From an uncultured Prevotellaceae bacterium (lineage in GTDB: Bacteria; Bacteroidota; Bacteroidia; Bacteroidales; Bacteroidaceae), in contig CAMJZV010000001.1 in assembly GCA_946410305.1 (NCBI GenBank), forward strand, positions 269,391 through 333,390: a DNA stretch of 64,000 bases. The letters are read 5' to 3'. Below the pieces are notes generated by a model. It made no database searches. It was not told the DNA's origin and worked only from the letters and a program-made list of their open reading frames with translations. Within the stretch, counting starts at the first letter, position 1. The number at the start of each line of letters is the position of its first letter. Below are positions 10,048 through 27,500 of this stretch, piece by piece. Position numbers and translations under genes: made by a program.

Positions 10048-12650
10048 TGAAGAAACTGATATTCGCACTGTGCTTATTGAATACGCCATTTACCTATGCA
10101 AAGGTAAAAGTCAAGAACGTAAGTCCGCAGACCAACTATGCCGCCAGTCTGTTGACAGGCAAGGAAGGTCAGTTCAATGTGTCTGTTGAAGTGGCTGACA
10201 ACGGTGAGGCAGAAGGATTCACACTTCTCAGAAAAGACAAGCATGTCCGTGTTATCGGTAACGATGGTGCTGGTACGATTTATGGAGTCAACAAATTATT
10301 AGAACTATTACAGGAAGACCCCACACTCAGCAACCTGACCACACAGAGTGAGGTGCCACAGATGAAACTGCGCGGAGCCTGTGTGGGACTCCAGAAGACG
10401 GTCTACCTTCCTGGTCATCGTGTCTACGAATATCCTTATACCCCCGAGAACTTCCCTTGGTTCTATGACAAGACTTTGTGGATCAAGTATCTGGATTTAC
10501 TTGCAGAGAACAATATGAATACTGTCTATCTCTGGAACGGCCATCCTTTCGCCTCCCTGGTGAAACTCAAAGACTATCCCTTTGCGCCAGAGGTGGATGA
10601 TGAGACGATGCAGAAGAACCAAGAAATGTTCGGATTTCTCGTTGACGAGGCAGACCGACGCGGTATCCGTGTCATCCAGATGTTCTATAATATCATCCTT
10701 AGCAAACCATTTGCTGACCACTACGGATTGAAGACACAGGATCGTAACCGTCCTATCACCCCGCTGATTGCCGACTATACGCGTAAGTCTATCGCTGCCT
10801 TCATCGAGAAATACCCGAAGGTGGGATTTCTGATCTGTCTCGGGGAGGCGATGTCTGGTATTGACAATGACATCAAATGGATGACGGAAACGGTGATTCC
10901 CGGTATCAAAGACGGTCTGAAAGCATCAGGACGGACGGATCTCCCACCGATCATTCTTCGTAACCACGACACCGACGGTCCTGCCGTGCTAAAGGCCTCC
11001 CTTCCACTCTATCCGAACATCTACACGATGAACAAATATACAGGAGAGTCGTTGACGACCTATGAGCCAGGTGGTCCATGGGGTGAGACACATCGTATGC
11101 TTGCCGCTGCAGCACCGATTCATATAGATAATGTACATATCCTCGCCAACCTGGAGCCGTGGCGGTGGTCATCACCAGCCTTTACCCAGAAAGCCGTACA
11201 GGCGATGCATCGTGTGCATCATTCGAAGGGACTGCATCTCTATCCACAGGCCTCCTATTGGGACTGGCCCTATACAGCAGATAAGTTACCCAACGGAGAA
11301 CGCTTGTTACAGATTGACCGCGACTGGATGTGGTATAAGGCATGGGGCCGCTATGCATGGAGTGACCAGCGTGGCGATGACAAAGCATACTGGAAACGGC
11401 TGTTGGCTGATTATTATGGCATCAGTAAGGAGGCCGCAGAGCATCTGTTGAATGCTTACGATGAGTCGGGCGAGATTGCCCCCAAACTACTCCGTCGCTT
11501 CGGTATTACGGAAGGTAACCGTCAGACGTTGCTCTTGGGTATGACAATGGGTGAACTGGTGAATCCTTATAAGTATACCATCTATCCCGGCTTCTACGAG
11601 AGTTGCGGACCTCAAGGTGAGAAACTCATCGAGTATGTTGAAAAAGAATGGAAACACGAACAGCATGTGGGTGAACTGCCGTTGGACATTGCCATGCAAT
11701 GTGTCACCCATGGTGAACTGGCATGTTCAGCAATCTCAAAAGTTGCTCCCCTTCCTACTCGCCACCAAAAAGAATTCCAGCGTCTGGGTATAGATTTGCA
11801 ATGTTACCGATTATTTGCCCAATCCTTCTATTATAAAGTATTGGCTGCACAGCAGGTGTTGAACTACAAATGGTCAAAGGACATCAACTGGCTCGACCGT
11901 GCCGTTCCGCTATTAGAAATGAGTGTGGCAGCATGGCAACAATTGGCTCAAATCACAGACCTGACCTACCTCTATGCCAACTCGATGCAGACTGCCCAGC
12001 GTCGCATTCCTGTAGGAGGCGATGATGGTAAGATGAAGACGTGGAGCGAACTGGCTGTCGTCTATCAGGATGAACTGGATGCCTTAAAAACAAATATTGA
12101 GAAACTGAAGCACCCAGTGGCACAGACAGATGCCAATATACAGCCTGCCACTCCCGCACGAGTAAAGCTCTACAATCCCAACGCCCAACTCATAACATTA
12201 AAGAAGGGAGCTATCGTCTTCGAGAACCGTCCTGACACTCCTGTTGACTCCGTTGCTCCGGAACTAGTCGGCATGCGGGCACTCGTACTGAATCGTGACA
12301 CGACACGCATTGTAGGTACCACCATCGAATTTGAGAGCGACAAACCCGTGAAGTTACTCGTAGGTCTCTTCAAAGACGACGACCCCAAATGGGCTAAGGC
12401 TCCGAAACTGGAAATCGATGCCACAGGCAATGAGTACGGTCAAGCAGAGCCTCTGCTCACCAACGCCATCAGCATCGTACAGATGCCGAAGGTAAATATC
12501 CACCAATATACGCTATCTGCTGGGCATCAGACACTCCATCTGCCCAAGGGTATCCTCATGGTGGCAGGTTTCACCCAGAGCGATATCAATCCCCGCGACT
12601 GTGGCCTTAACGGACCCTCGAGCGAAGTCGATTGGCTATTCCAAAAGTAA
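10044..12650 (+). CDS. GH138-like glycosidase (candidate alpha-galacturonidase of RG-II chain A)
   Basis: Signal peptide, alpha-glucuronidase-like N-terminal domain (VIGNDGAGTIYGVNKLLELLQ), TIM-barrel region; directly upstream of a GH137-GH2 enzyme, as with BT0997/BT0996. Family assignment by context and memory. Confidence 0.65.
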   Translation: MMKKLIFALCLLNTPFTYAKVKVKNVSPQTNYAASLLTGKEGQFNVSVEVADNGEAEGFTLLRKDKHVRVIGNDGAGTIYGVNKLLELLQEDPTLSNLTTQSEVPQMKLRGACVGLQKTVYLPGHRVYEYPYTPENFPWFYDKTLWIKYLDLLAENNMNTVYLWNGHPFASLVKLKDYPFAPEVDDETMQKNQEMFGFLVDEADRRGIRVIQMFYNIILSKPFADHYGLKTQDRNRPITPLIADYTRKSIAAFIEKYPKVGFLICLGEAMSGIDNDIKWMTETVIPGIKDGLKASGRTDLPPIILRNHDTDGPAVLKASLPLYPNIYTMNKYTGESLTTYEPGGPWGETHRMLAAAAPIHIDNVHILANLEPWRWSSPAFTQKAVQAMHRVHHSKGLHLYPQASYWDWPYTADKLPNGERLLQIDRDWMWYKAWGRYAWSDQRGDDKAYWKRLLADYYGISKEAAEHLLNAYDESGEIAPKLLRRFGITEGNRQTLLLGMTMGELVNPYKYTIYPGFYESCGPQGEKLIEYVEKEWKHEQHVGELPLDIAMQCVTHGELACSAISKVAPLPTRHQKEFQRLGIDLQCYRLFAQSFYYKVLAAQQVLNYKWSKDINWLDRAVPLLEMSVAAWQQLAQITDLTYLYANSMQTAQRRIPVGGDDGKMKTWSELAVVYQDELDALKTNIEKLKHPVAQTDANIQPATPARVKLYNPNAQLITLKKGAIVFENRPDTPVDSVAPELVGMRALVLNRDTTRIVGTTIEFESDKPVKLLVGLFKDDDPKWAKAPKLEIDATGNEYGQAEPLLTNAISIVQMPKVNIHQYTLSAGHQTLHLPKGILMVAGFTQSDINPRDCGLNGPSSEVDWLFQK

Positions 12651-12656
12651 ACACGT

Positions 12657-19198
<6,542 letters not shown>

Positions 19199-19204
19199 TC
19201 TTTA

Positions 19205-20722
19205 TTACTTCCTGCCAGTTTGATAAAGCCACGTGGCAAGGAAACCAACCAGGAAGATTACCGTGGTGCCCAGCACAATGGCGAGATAGGGATGCAGGTG
19301 CGGACCAGGCAGTGACCACATGGAGGCAAGGGATATCCAAGCGATGACCAGAATACCTGCCACACACCCTAAGAAAGCTCCCACGCGGTTGATTTTCTGG
19401 GGGATACATCCTAACAGGAATAGTCCCAACATACCGCCTGAGAAGATACTGGACAACGTCCACCACGCATCAATGATACTCTCGACAGAGAGCATCGCTA
19501 TGGCGACGACGGCACCTAACAGTCCTACGCCGAAACTACTCAACCTGACTATGGCCAGTTCCAGTTTCTGATGCTTGTGATGGTCTTTCGGGTCATGGTG
19601 ACGAAGACGGTCAGCCACATAGCGTGCCTTCAGGAAGAAAGGACGCACATAATCGGTCAAGATAATCGTTGCCGCACTGGTCACACTAGTTGATACCGTA
19701 CTCATTCCTGCCGCAAAGATAGAGGCAATCAAGAGACCTCGCAGACCTACGGGCAAGCCGTTGACGATAAAATACGGAAATACATAGTCGGGCTTACTGG
19801 CTATCTCCTCCGGCAAAGTAGCGACACCCACCGTATAATAGGAATACAACGCAGAACCTATCAGGAAGAACAAGGCTGACACAGGAATGAAAAGATAGCC
19901 GCCGAAGAGTGCCGAGAATTTCGCATCCTTATCGGTCTTTGCCGCATGATAGCGCTGTACATAGTTCTGGTCGATGCCATAGTTCTGTAGATTGATAAAG
20001 ATACCATAGATCAGACATACCCAGAACGTGGAGGTCGTCAGGTCTGAGGTAAAAGCTCCCAACGAAAACTTATTCCCTTCCGGTGAGTTGATGGCGAGTT
20101 CGAAAGTCTGCATCGGTCCTTCTGGCATAGAGAACATCAGGATGCCAAGGCACAATACAGCACCACCTATCAGGATAAACCCCTGAATGGCATCCGCCCA
20201 AATGACTGCCTTCAATCCTCCCAGCATCGAATAAATAATGATAGCGATCGATGTGGTGATAATCACTACATGTAGGTTCCAGCCCATGAGAATGTACATG
20301 GGGACAGCCAACAGGTAGAGAATACTTCCCATACGAGCAATCTGGGTGAGCAGATAACATGCTGAGGCATAGAGACGTGCCCAAGCGCCGAATTTCTCTT
20401 CCAGGAAGGTATAGGCAGATACAGACCCGCTATGGCGATAGAACGGTACAAAGTACTTGGCTGCAAAGTAACTGGCAATCGGGATGGACAAGGAGAAGAC
20501 AAAGGCATTCCAGTTGGAAGCGAACGCCTTACCCGGATAACCGATATAACTGATACTCGACACATAGGTGGCGAAGATGGACATACCAACGACCCACCCT
20601 GGGATAGAATGTCCTGCAGAGGTGAACTCATCGGCAGAGCTTCCCTTCTTGAAGAAAGAACAACCGAAGACCACCACGCCCAGTGTGAAGACGATAAAGA
20701 TGATAAAATCTATCAGATGCAT
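19205..20722 (-). CDS. Sodium:solute symporter (SSS family)
   Basis: Multiple TM segments; GMSIFATYVSSISYIGYPGKAFASNWNAF, MLGGLKAVIWADAIQG. Confidence 0.93.
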   Translation of the reverse strand: MHLIDFIIFIVFTLGVVVFGCSFFKKGSSADEFTSAGHSIPGWVVGMSIFATYVSSISYIGYPGKAFASNWNAFVFSLSIPIASYFAAKYFVPFYRHSGSVSAYTFLEEKFGAWARLYASACYLLTQIARMGSILYLLAVPMYILMGWNLHVVIITTSIAIIIYSMLGGLKAVIWADAIQGFILIGGAVLCLGILMFSMPEGPMQTFELAINSPEGNKFSLGAFTSDLTTSTFWVCLIYGIFINLQNYGIDQNYVQRYHAAKTDKDAKFSALFGGYLFIPVSALFFLIGSALYSYYTVGVATLPEEIASKPDYVFPYFIVNGLPVGLRGLLIASIFAAGMSTVSTSVTSAATIILTDYVRPFFLKARYVADRLRHHDPKDHHKHQKLELAIVRLSSFGVGLLGAVVAIAMLSVESIIDAWWTLSSIFSGGMLGLFLLGCIPQKINRVGAFLGCVAGILVIAWISLASMWSLPGPHLHPYLAIVLGTTVIFLVGFLATWLYQTGRK

Positions 20723-21645
20723 AGCTTTCCGTCTTTGATTGGTAAGGCGGCCAATGCCTGACGGATCTTCTCGCGCTCAGGCTCCTCAAACTTATAGAAT
20801 GGCGAAGCGACAAAGTCATCCTTGATGATGCCCAACAGGGATAATGCACATTTCAATCCCTTCAGGTAACTGGAACCATGTTTTCCAACCGTATAGATAG
20901 AGGTGGATATCTGCATGATATACTGCTGCAACTCTAAGATTCTCTCGATGTCACGACGGACAGCGGCATCATACATAGACACATAGAGTTCCGGAAACAT
21001 ATTGGCACCACCATTGATACCACCATGACCACCCAGCAACACACATTCTCCCGTAATCTCCTCGGGGCCTACCAACATTGCAAAGTCAGGACGTTCCTTC
21101 ATCTTATACATCACAGACTGGAAATAGACCGCATTGGCGGAAGAGTCCTTGAAACCGATGACCTGCGGATTCTGGGCGATACGACGAACGGTATCAGGAG
21201 CAAAACTGACCTTCACATGACTTGGCATGTTATACAGGAAGACGGGTAATGGCAACTGGGGAACCAACTCCTCATAGAACTGGGCGAGTTCGGGCTGTCC
21301 CGTGGCAAAATAATACGGAGGTGCGGATACCACACCATCAGCACCACAATCAGCAGCAACACCGGCAAGACGGATGCTCTCCACCATACTGGTATCTGTC
21401 ACACATACTAACAAGGGCAAACGACCGTTGTTGATACGTGCCGACTCACGAATCATCTGTTGACGTACACCATAACTGAGGCTCTGTTCCTCACCTGTCG
21501 TACCGAGGATGAACAGTCCATGGACACCACCTGCTATCAGGTGCTCTATCAGTTTCTCAAGACTTTCCACATCCAATGTCTCATTGTCCTTCAGTGGAGT
21601 TACTAAAGGCGGAATTATTCCGCATAAGGGTTTACTTTTAAGCAT
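20713..21645 (-). CDS. Dihydrodipicolinate synthase / N-acetylneuraminate lyase family aldolase
   Basis: GTTGEEQSLS, YNMPSHVKVSF (Tyr) and VIGFKDSS (Schiff-base Lys) motifs; overlaps the SSS gene by 10 nt. Confidence 0.92.
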   Translation of the reverse strand: MLKSKPLCGIIPPLVTPLKDNETLDVESLEKLIEHLIAGGVHGLFILGTTGEEQSLSYGVRQQMIRESARINNGRLPLLVCVTDTSMVESIRLAGVAADCGADGVVSAPPYYFATGQPELAQFYEELVPQLPLPVFLYNMPSHVKVSFAPDTVRRIAQNPQVIGFKDSSANAVYFQSVMYKMKERPDFAMLVGPEEITGECVLLGGHGGINGGANMFPELYVSMYDAAVRRDIERILELQQYIMQISTSIYTVGKHGSSYLKGLKCALSLLGIIKDDFVASPFYKFEEPEREKIRQALAALPIKDGKLCI

Positions 21646-21680
21646 AATTTTAGTATTGATTTTCTATTAAGACGAAGAAT

Positions 21681-21717
21681 ATGGCCTTTTGTAATGATTA
21701 TCGGGTACAAAAGCCAT
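21681..21717. promoter_or_regulatory. Inverted repeat ATGGC(C)TTTTGTA-N12-TACAAAAGCCAT between divergent operons
   Basis: Arms are reverse complements apart from one extra C in the left arm; lies in the intergenic region of divergently transcribed genes. Confidence 0.55.
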
Positions 21718-21726
21718 CTTAGAGAG

Positions 21727-21745
21727 TCATTATTTTAAATAATGA
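21727..21745. promoter_or_regulatory. Perfect 19-bp palindrome TCATTATTTTAAATAATGA
   Basis: 9-bp perfect arms around one central base, just upstream of the likely true start at 21751. Confidence 0.45.
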
Positions 21746-24582
21746 TTTTTATGAAAAGACATATCATATCAGTACTCATGCTGACAGCCTGCCAGATGGG
21801 TATCATGGCACAGTCGGCTGATGTAGACACACGACTGCAGTATTTAAGTGGAACAGGATGTGACGACACCGTACAATGGGACTTCAAATGCTCTGACGGA
21901 CGAAAGGCTGGGGAATGGACGAACATTGCAGTCCCCTCCTGTTGGGAATTACAAGGTTTCGGTACCTATCAATACGGGATGCGTTTCTACGGAAAGGCAA
22001 CACCCGAGGGTATAGCCGACGAGAAAGGATACTACAAGACGGAGTTCTCCCTGCCTCAGGAATGGGCAGGACGACAGATACAACTAGTATTCGAAGCTGC
22101 TTTCACTGAAATCCGTGTACAGATTAATGGTCGTAAGGCAGGTAACGGCACCTATCAAGGAGGCTTTACGCGGCATACGATAGATGTGTCTGATCGTGTG
22201 TTCTTTGGTAAGAAAAAGAACCGTTTGGAAGTGGAGGTCCTGAAAGAAAGCACCAATCCGCAGGTCAACCTTGCTGAGCGGCGTGCCGACTATTGGAACT
22301 TCGGTGGTATCTGGCGTCCAGTCTTCGTCGTCAGTAAGCCAGCCCGAAATATACAGCGTGTAGCAATCAATGCCAAGGCTGATGGTCACTTCATGGCGGA
22401 TGTGTTCCTAAATCGGGCCCTCCCTAGCTGTTCTGTAAACGTCGACATCATCGACACCAATGGAAAGAAGGCCGCTACCAGTCCTTCCTTTACCACTGCC
22501 AGTGATCAGGCCAAGGTTGACTTTAGCGTCAAAAATCCCAAATTGTGGAATGCTGAACAGCCGAATCTCTATACGGCAGTCTTTACATTGAAAGATAAGC
22601 AGGGCAAAACTATCCATGTAGAGCGACAGAAGTTTGGTTTCCGTACGATTGAGTATCGCCATTCCTACAAAGGCGATAAGGAGGATGGCGTGTTTATCAA
22701 TGGACAAAAGGTGATATTCAAAGGAGCAAACCGCCATTCTTTCCGACCTGAGACGGGACGCACACTCTCCAAAGCAAAGAATATTGAGGATGTGCTACTC
22801 ATCAAGAGCATGAATATGAATGCCGTCCGTCTGAGTCACTACCCTGCCGACCCAGAGTTTTTGGATGCCTGTGACTCGTTAGGTCTCTATGTAGAGTGTG
22901 AACACCCAGGTTGGCATTGGGCACACGAAACGATAGTAGGCAGTCAGATTGTAGAGGAGATGGTGACCCGCGATGTGAACCATCCATCGATTATCTTCTG
23001 GAGCAATGGCAATGAGGGTGGCTTTAATTACGAACTGGAGCCAGTATTCGCGAAGTTCGACCCACAACAGCGTGTGGTTCTCTACCCTTGGGCTAATCGC
23101 AATGGTTTCGAGACAAAGCACTATCGTTCGTGGGGCGAGACGGCAGAGTATATGCGTCAGAAGGAGATTTTCATGCCTACGGAGTTCCTGCATGGACTGT
23201 ATGACGGAGGACACGGCGCAGGCCTAAAGGACTATTGGAAGCTGATGATGTCGAATCCCCGTTGTGCAGGAGGTTTTCTGTGGGATCTGATGGACCAGGG
23301 TGTGGTACGCACAGATTTGAATGGTATCGTCGATTGCATGGGCAACTTCGGCTCTGACGGTATCGTGGGTCCCCATATGGAGAAGGAAGGCTCGTTCTAT
23401 ACCATTCGCGAAGTGTGGAGCCCTGTGCAGGTTTTGTATTTCGACAGTGGTGCCTTCACCATTCAGAACTGCTATAACTTCATCAACTTGAAGGACTGCC
23501 AGTTCAGCTATAGGCTGCTCAAGATGCCTGCCTACGGAAAGACCGATGTCAAGGTCATTAAGGAAGTAAAACTTCCGTCGCCTGATGCAGCACCAGGTGA
23601 GCGTGCCCAACTGAAAATCGAAAGGACAGATGCTGATGTGATTGAGTTAACGGCTATCGATCCCAACGGACAGGAGATTTTTACGTGGAGCCACAAGCAT
23701 TGGACAAAGGCAGACAACTTCAACAAGCGCACGCTGCATGAGAACACGCAACAGTACTCACACACAGAGGATGGCGACCTACTATTGGTAAAGAACGGCA
23801 ATCGCCAGTATGCCTTCAGCAAAAAGACAGGTATGCTGATGGGTGTTACCGTGAATGGCAAAAAGCTATCGTTCAACAATGGTCCCCGCTTTGTCGCCGC
23901 AAAGCGTGCCGACCGTTCGCAGGACGGCTTCTATAATCACGACGACAAGGAGGCCTTCCAGAAGAAGACACAATATACAGAGTATGCCGACCAGGGGACC
24001 TTCGACGGTTTTACGTTTAGCGACAGCACGTTGGTAGCCAACTATCTGCATGGTTCTATCAATCAGGTCACTTGGCGTTTCCTCGCTGATGGTGGCGTGT
24101 ATATGAACGTCGATTATTACTTCAATGGCGTGGTTGACTTGATGGGTATCTGCTTCGACTACCCAGAAACGATGGTCAAGAGCAAACAATGGGTAGGAAA
24201 GGGTCCCTATCGTGTTTGGCAGAACCGTCAGGAAGGGCCGCAGTATGGCTACTGGCAGAACAACTACAACGACCCCATTCCTGGCGAGTCTTGGGAATAT
24301 CCTGAGTTCAAGGGCTACTTCTCGAATGTCTCCTGGATGAAAGTAAACACCTGCGAGGGAGCCATTGGCATCGAACTGATGACAGGAAAGGTGGGCGTCT
24401 ATACACCTCGTGATGGTCGCGACCACCTGCTCTACGACCTCCCCGAGACAGGCATCTCTATCCTCAAGACCATTCCTGCCGTCCGTAACAAGGTGAATAC
24501 CACAGACCTGAATGGTCCAAGTGCACAGCCCTATTGGAGCAAAGGCAAAGGAAACATCAATGCCATTCTAAGATTTGAATGA
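21742..24582 (+). CDS. GH2 glycoside hydrolase (RG-II-type; candidate beta-galacturonidase or related). Start is more likely 21751
   Basis: GH2 sandwich and TIM barrel; WSNGNEGG, PTEFLHGLYDGGHGAGLKDYW. ATG at 21751 gives a cleaner signal peptide MKRHIISVLMLTACQMGIMAQ. Confidence 0.85.
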   Translation: MIFMKRHIISVLMLTACQMGIMAQSADVDTRLQYLSGTGCDDTVQWDFKCSDGRKAGEWTNIAVPSCWELQGFGTYQYGMRFYGKATPEGIADEKGYYKTEFSLPQEWAGRQIQLVFEAAFTEIRVQINGRKAGNGTYQGGFTRHTIDVSDRVFFGKKKNRLEVEVLKESTNPQVNLAERRADYWNFGGIWRPVFVVSKPARNIQRVAINAKADGHFMADVFLNRALPSCSVNVDIIDTNGKKAATSPSFTTASDQAKVDFSVKNPKLWNAEQPNLYTAVFTLKDKQGKTIHVERQKFGFRTIEYRHSYKGDKEDGVFINGQKVIFKGANRHSFRPETGRTLSKAKNIEDVLLIKSMNMNAVRLSHYPADPEFLDACDSLGLYVECEHPGWHWAHETIVGSQIVEEMVTRDVNHPSIIFWSNGNEGGFNYELEPVFAKFDPQQRVVLYPWANRNGFETKHYRSWGETAEYMRQKEIFMPTEFLHGLYDGGHGAGLKDYWKLMMSNPRCAGGFLWDLMDQGVVRTDLNGIVDCMGNFGSDGIVGPHMEKEGSFYTIREVWSPVQVLYFDSGAFTIQNCYNFINLKDCQFSYRLLKMPAYGKTDVKVIKEVKLPSPDAAPGERAQLKIERTDADVIELTAIDPNGQEIFTWSHKHWTKADNFNKRTLHENTQQYSHTEDGDLLLVKNGNRQYAFSKKTGMLMGVTVNGKKLSFNNGPRFVAAKRADRSQDGFYNHDDKEAFQKKTQYTEYADQGTFDGFTFSDSTLVANYLHGSINQVTWRFLADGGVYMNVDYYFNGVVDLMGICFDYPETMVKSKQWVGKGPYRVWQNRQEGPQYGYWQNNYNDPIPGESWEYPEFKGYFSNVSWMKVNTCEGAIGIELMTGKVGVYTPRDGRDHLLYDLPETGISILKTIPAVRNKVNTTDLNGPSAQPYWSKGKGNINAILRFE

Positions 24583-27500
24583 TATGAAACGACTGACCAC
24601 ACTCACTTTTTTCCTGTGTCTCGCGATTTTGTCGCGAGGTAACGACACTACAAAGCCCTGGACTTTTTGGTACTGGATGTATGGTGCCGTATCAGAACAA
24701 GGCATTAAGGCCGACCTGCAGGCCATGAAGGATGTGGGACTCGGTGGCTGTTACCTGATGCCGATTAGAGGCGTCGACGAAAAACCGGAATATGAAGGTA
24801 AGGCTCAGCAACTGACTCCAAGGTTTTGGAATATGGTGGACTATGCGATGCAACAGTCCGACTCGTTAGGACTTGAGATGGGCATCCACATATGCGACGG
24901 TTTTGCACTCGCTGGTGGACCTTGGATCACGCCTGAGGAGTCAATGCAGAAGATTGTCAGCATGCAGACCACCATTACTGGTGGCACTGGGAAACGTTAT
25001 ATCCTCATGCAGCCAGGTGGTTATGAAGGCTATTACGAAGACATCGCCTGCTTCGCCATTCCTTCTGAGTCGTGTTCCCTGTGTGTCAATCCTGCTTCCT
25101 TCAAACCCGTCATCACAACCTCGAAGACCATAACTCGCGATGACAACGGTACCTTCCGAGCCTCAGAAGCCGGATGGATACAGTATGAATACCCTGAATT
25201 CGTTACCTTCCATAGTGTAGAAATCATCCCCTCGGGCAACAATATTCAATCGCAACGTCTTAAGATGCTTGTGAGTGATAATGGGAAGGACTGGTCTTTA
25301 GTCAAACAATTCGCCCCTCCTCGTCAGGGGTGGCAGAATACCGATTACAACTTCACTTACGCTATCCCCAAGACGTCAGGACGCTACTTCCGCTTTGAAT
25401 GGACGCCCGAAGGAACTGAGCCTGGTGCTGAGGATCTTGATGCTGCAAAGTGGAAGCCTGTACTGAAACTGAAGGAGATTCGTCTGAGTGATCAACAGCG
25501 AATCGACCAGTGGGAAGGTAAGAGTGGGCTGGTTTGGCGTATCGCCCCAGAAACTACTGCCGAGGAAATCACAGACGAAGAGTGTGTGAAACTGGAGGAC
25601 ATCCGTCGGGTGGAACTCAAGAACGGTCGTTTGGCAGAACCCCTACCCGAGGGAACGTGGATCGTGGTACGTATCGGACATACTGCCACAGGACACACGA
25701 ATGCGACGGCAGGCGGTGGCAAAGGTCTGGAGTGCGACAAGTTCAGCGAGGTCGCTGTTAGAAAACAAATCAGTCACTGGTTTGGCGAGTTCATGAAACG
25801 CCCCCACCACGACGTGGTGAAATATATGCACGTTGACTCCTGGGAGTGCGGTTCGCAGAACTGGAGCAAGGACTTTGCCGAAGAATTCCAGCGCCGGCGT
25901 GGCTACGACCTGTTGCCTTGGTTGCCCGTTATGGTGGGCATCCCCATCGAGAGTGCCGCGAAGAGTGAAGCCGTCTTACGCGATGTGCGTCAGACCATCA
26001 ACGACCTGTTACAGGAACGGTTCTTTAAGACCGTCAAAGCCTGTGCTCAGGAGTATGGCGTACAATTGAGCTGTGAGAGCGTTGCTCCTACCATGATTAG
26101 TCAGGGGATGGAGCACTATAAATATGCGGACGTGCCGATGGGCGAATTTTGGCTCAACTCCCCTACTCACGACAAGCCCAATGACATGTTGGATGCCATC
26201 AGTGGTGCTCACGTCTATGGCAAGAACATCGTGCAAGCAGAAGGATTCACAGAAGTACGTGGTGTTTGGGACGAGACGCCAGCAAGTATCAAGGCACTAT
26301 TGGACAGGAACTTCGCCTTGGGCATGAATCGCCTCTTCTTCCACGTGAATACCCACAACCCTTGGCTCGACCGCAAACCAGGAATGACTCTCGATGGAAT
26401 AGGCCTTTTCTTCCAGCGCGACCAGACGTGGTTTCCTGAAGCAAAAGCTTTCGTCGATTATATCACCCGTTGTCAAACATGGCTACAGAAAGGGCGTCCC
26501 GTTGTTGACATTGCTGTCTATACAGGCGAGGAAATACCTAGTCGTGCCTTCACCCCAGACCGCCTTGTGCCTATGCTGCCTGGTTTGTTTGGTGCAGAGC
26601 GTGTAGTTTCAGAAAACAAACGACTGGCCAATGTCGGCCAGCCCATGGAAGAATCACCCGTCGGCGTACGCCATTCCGCTGGAATCCTCGACTTGAAAGA
26701 CTGGATTAATCCACTTCATGGCTATCAATACGACTCGATGAACAAGGATGCCCTAACTCGCTGGTTAGAGGATATGGAAGACCCGAAAAACTATTATATC
26801 CCCCGATATCATGTCCTTGTCATTCCACAAGGAATACACATAAGCAAAGAAACGCAGCAGATGATAGAGAAACTAAGAGGCTATGGTATCACCATCATTG
26901 ATAAGCCTTACAAGGAGAATACGCTACCCAATCTGCAGCCCGATGCTGTCCTGCCTGACGGCATCGCATTTACCCACCGAAAGAATGGGTCATCCCACTA
27001 CTATTTCCTGAGCAACCAAACCGACAGTGTACGAATATTCAGAGCCAAATTCCGAATAGATCATAGAATAAGCACAATAATTGACCCCGTGAGCGACAGA
27101 CTGTTGTCGTTCCATCAGGAAAGAGAAGGCGATTACTGTTGCATCGACATCACACTTCCAAAATATGGGTCGGTCATCGCCATGAGCGGAGTCTTGTTTA
27201 CAGACACATGGACTTCGAGCCAACATTTCTCAGAATCGCGACCTATTGGTGACCATCTGACGTGGAATATTATTTTCCGCGAAAACGGGGAATACATGAC
27301 AACAAATCGGCTTTTCGACTGGACCCAAAGCGATAATGACAGAATCAAGTATTTCAGCGGGCATGCTCGTTATAAGACCACATTCCGCATGAAAAAGCAC
27401 GATTTGGAACATTGCACATGGTGGTTGCAATTGCCAGATGTTAAAGATTTAGCTCACATTTGGCTCAATGGCAAGGACATGGGTATTGTCTGGACTGATC

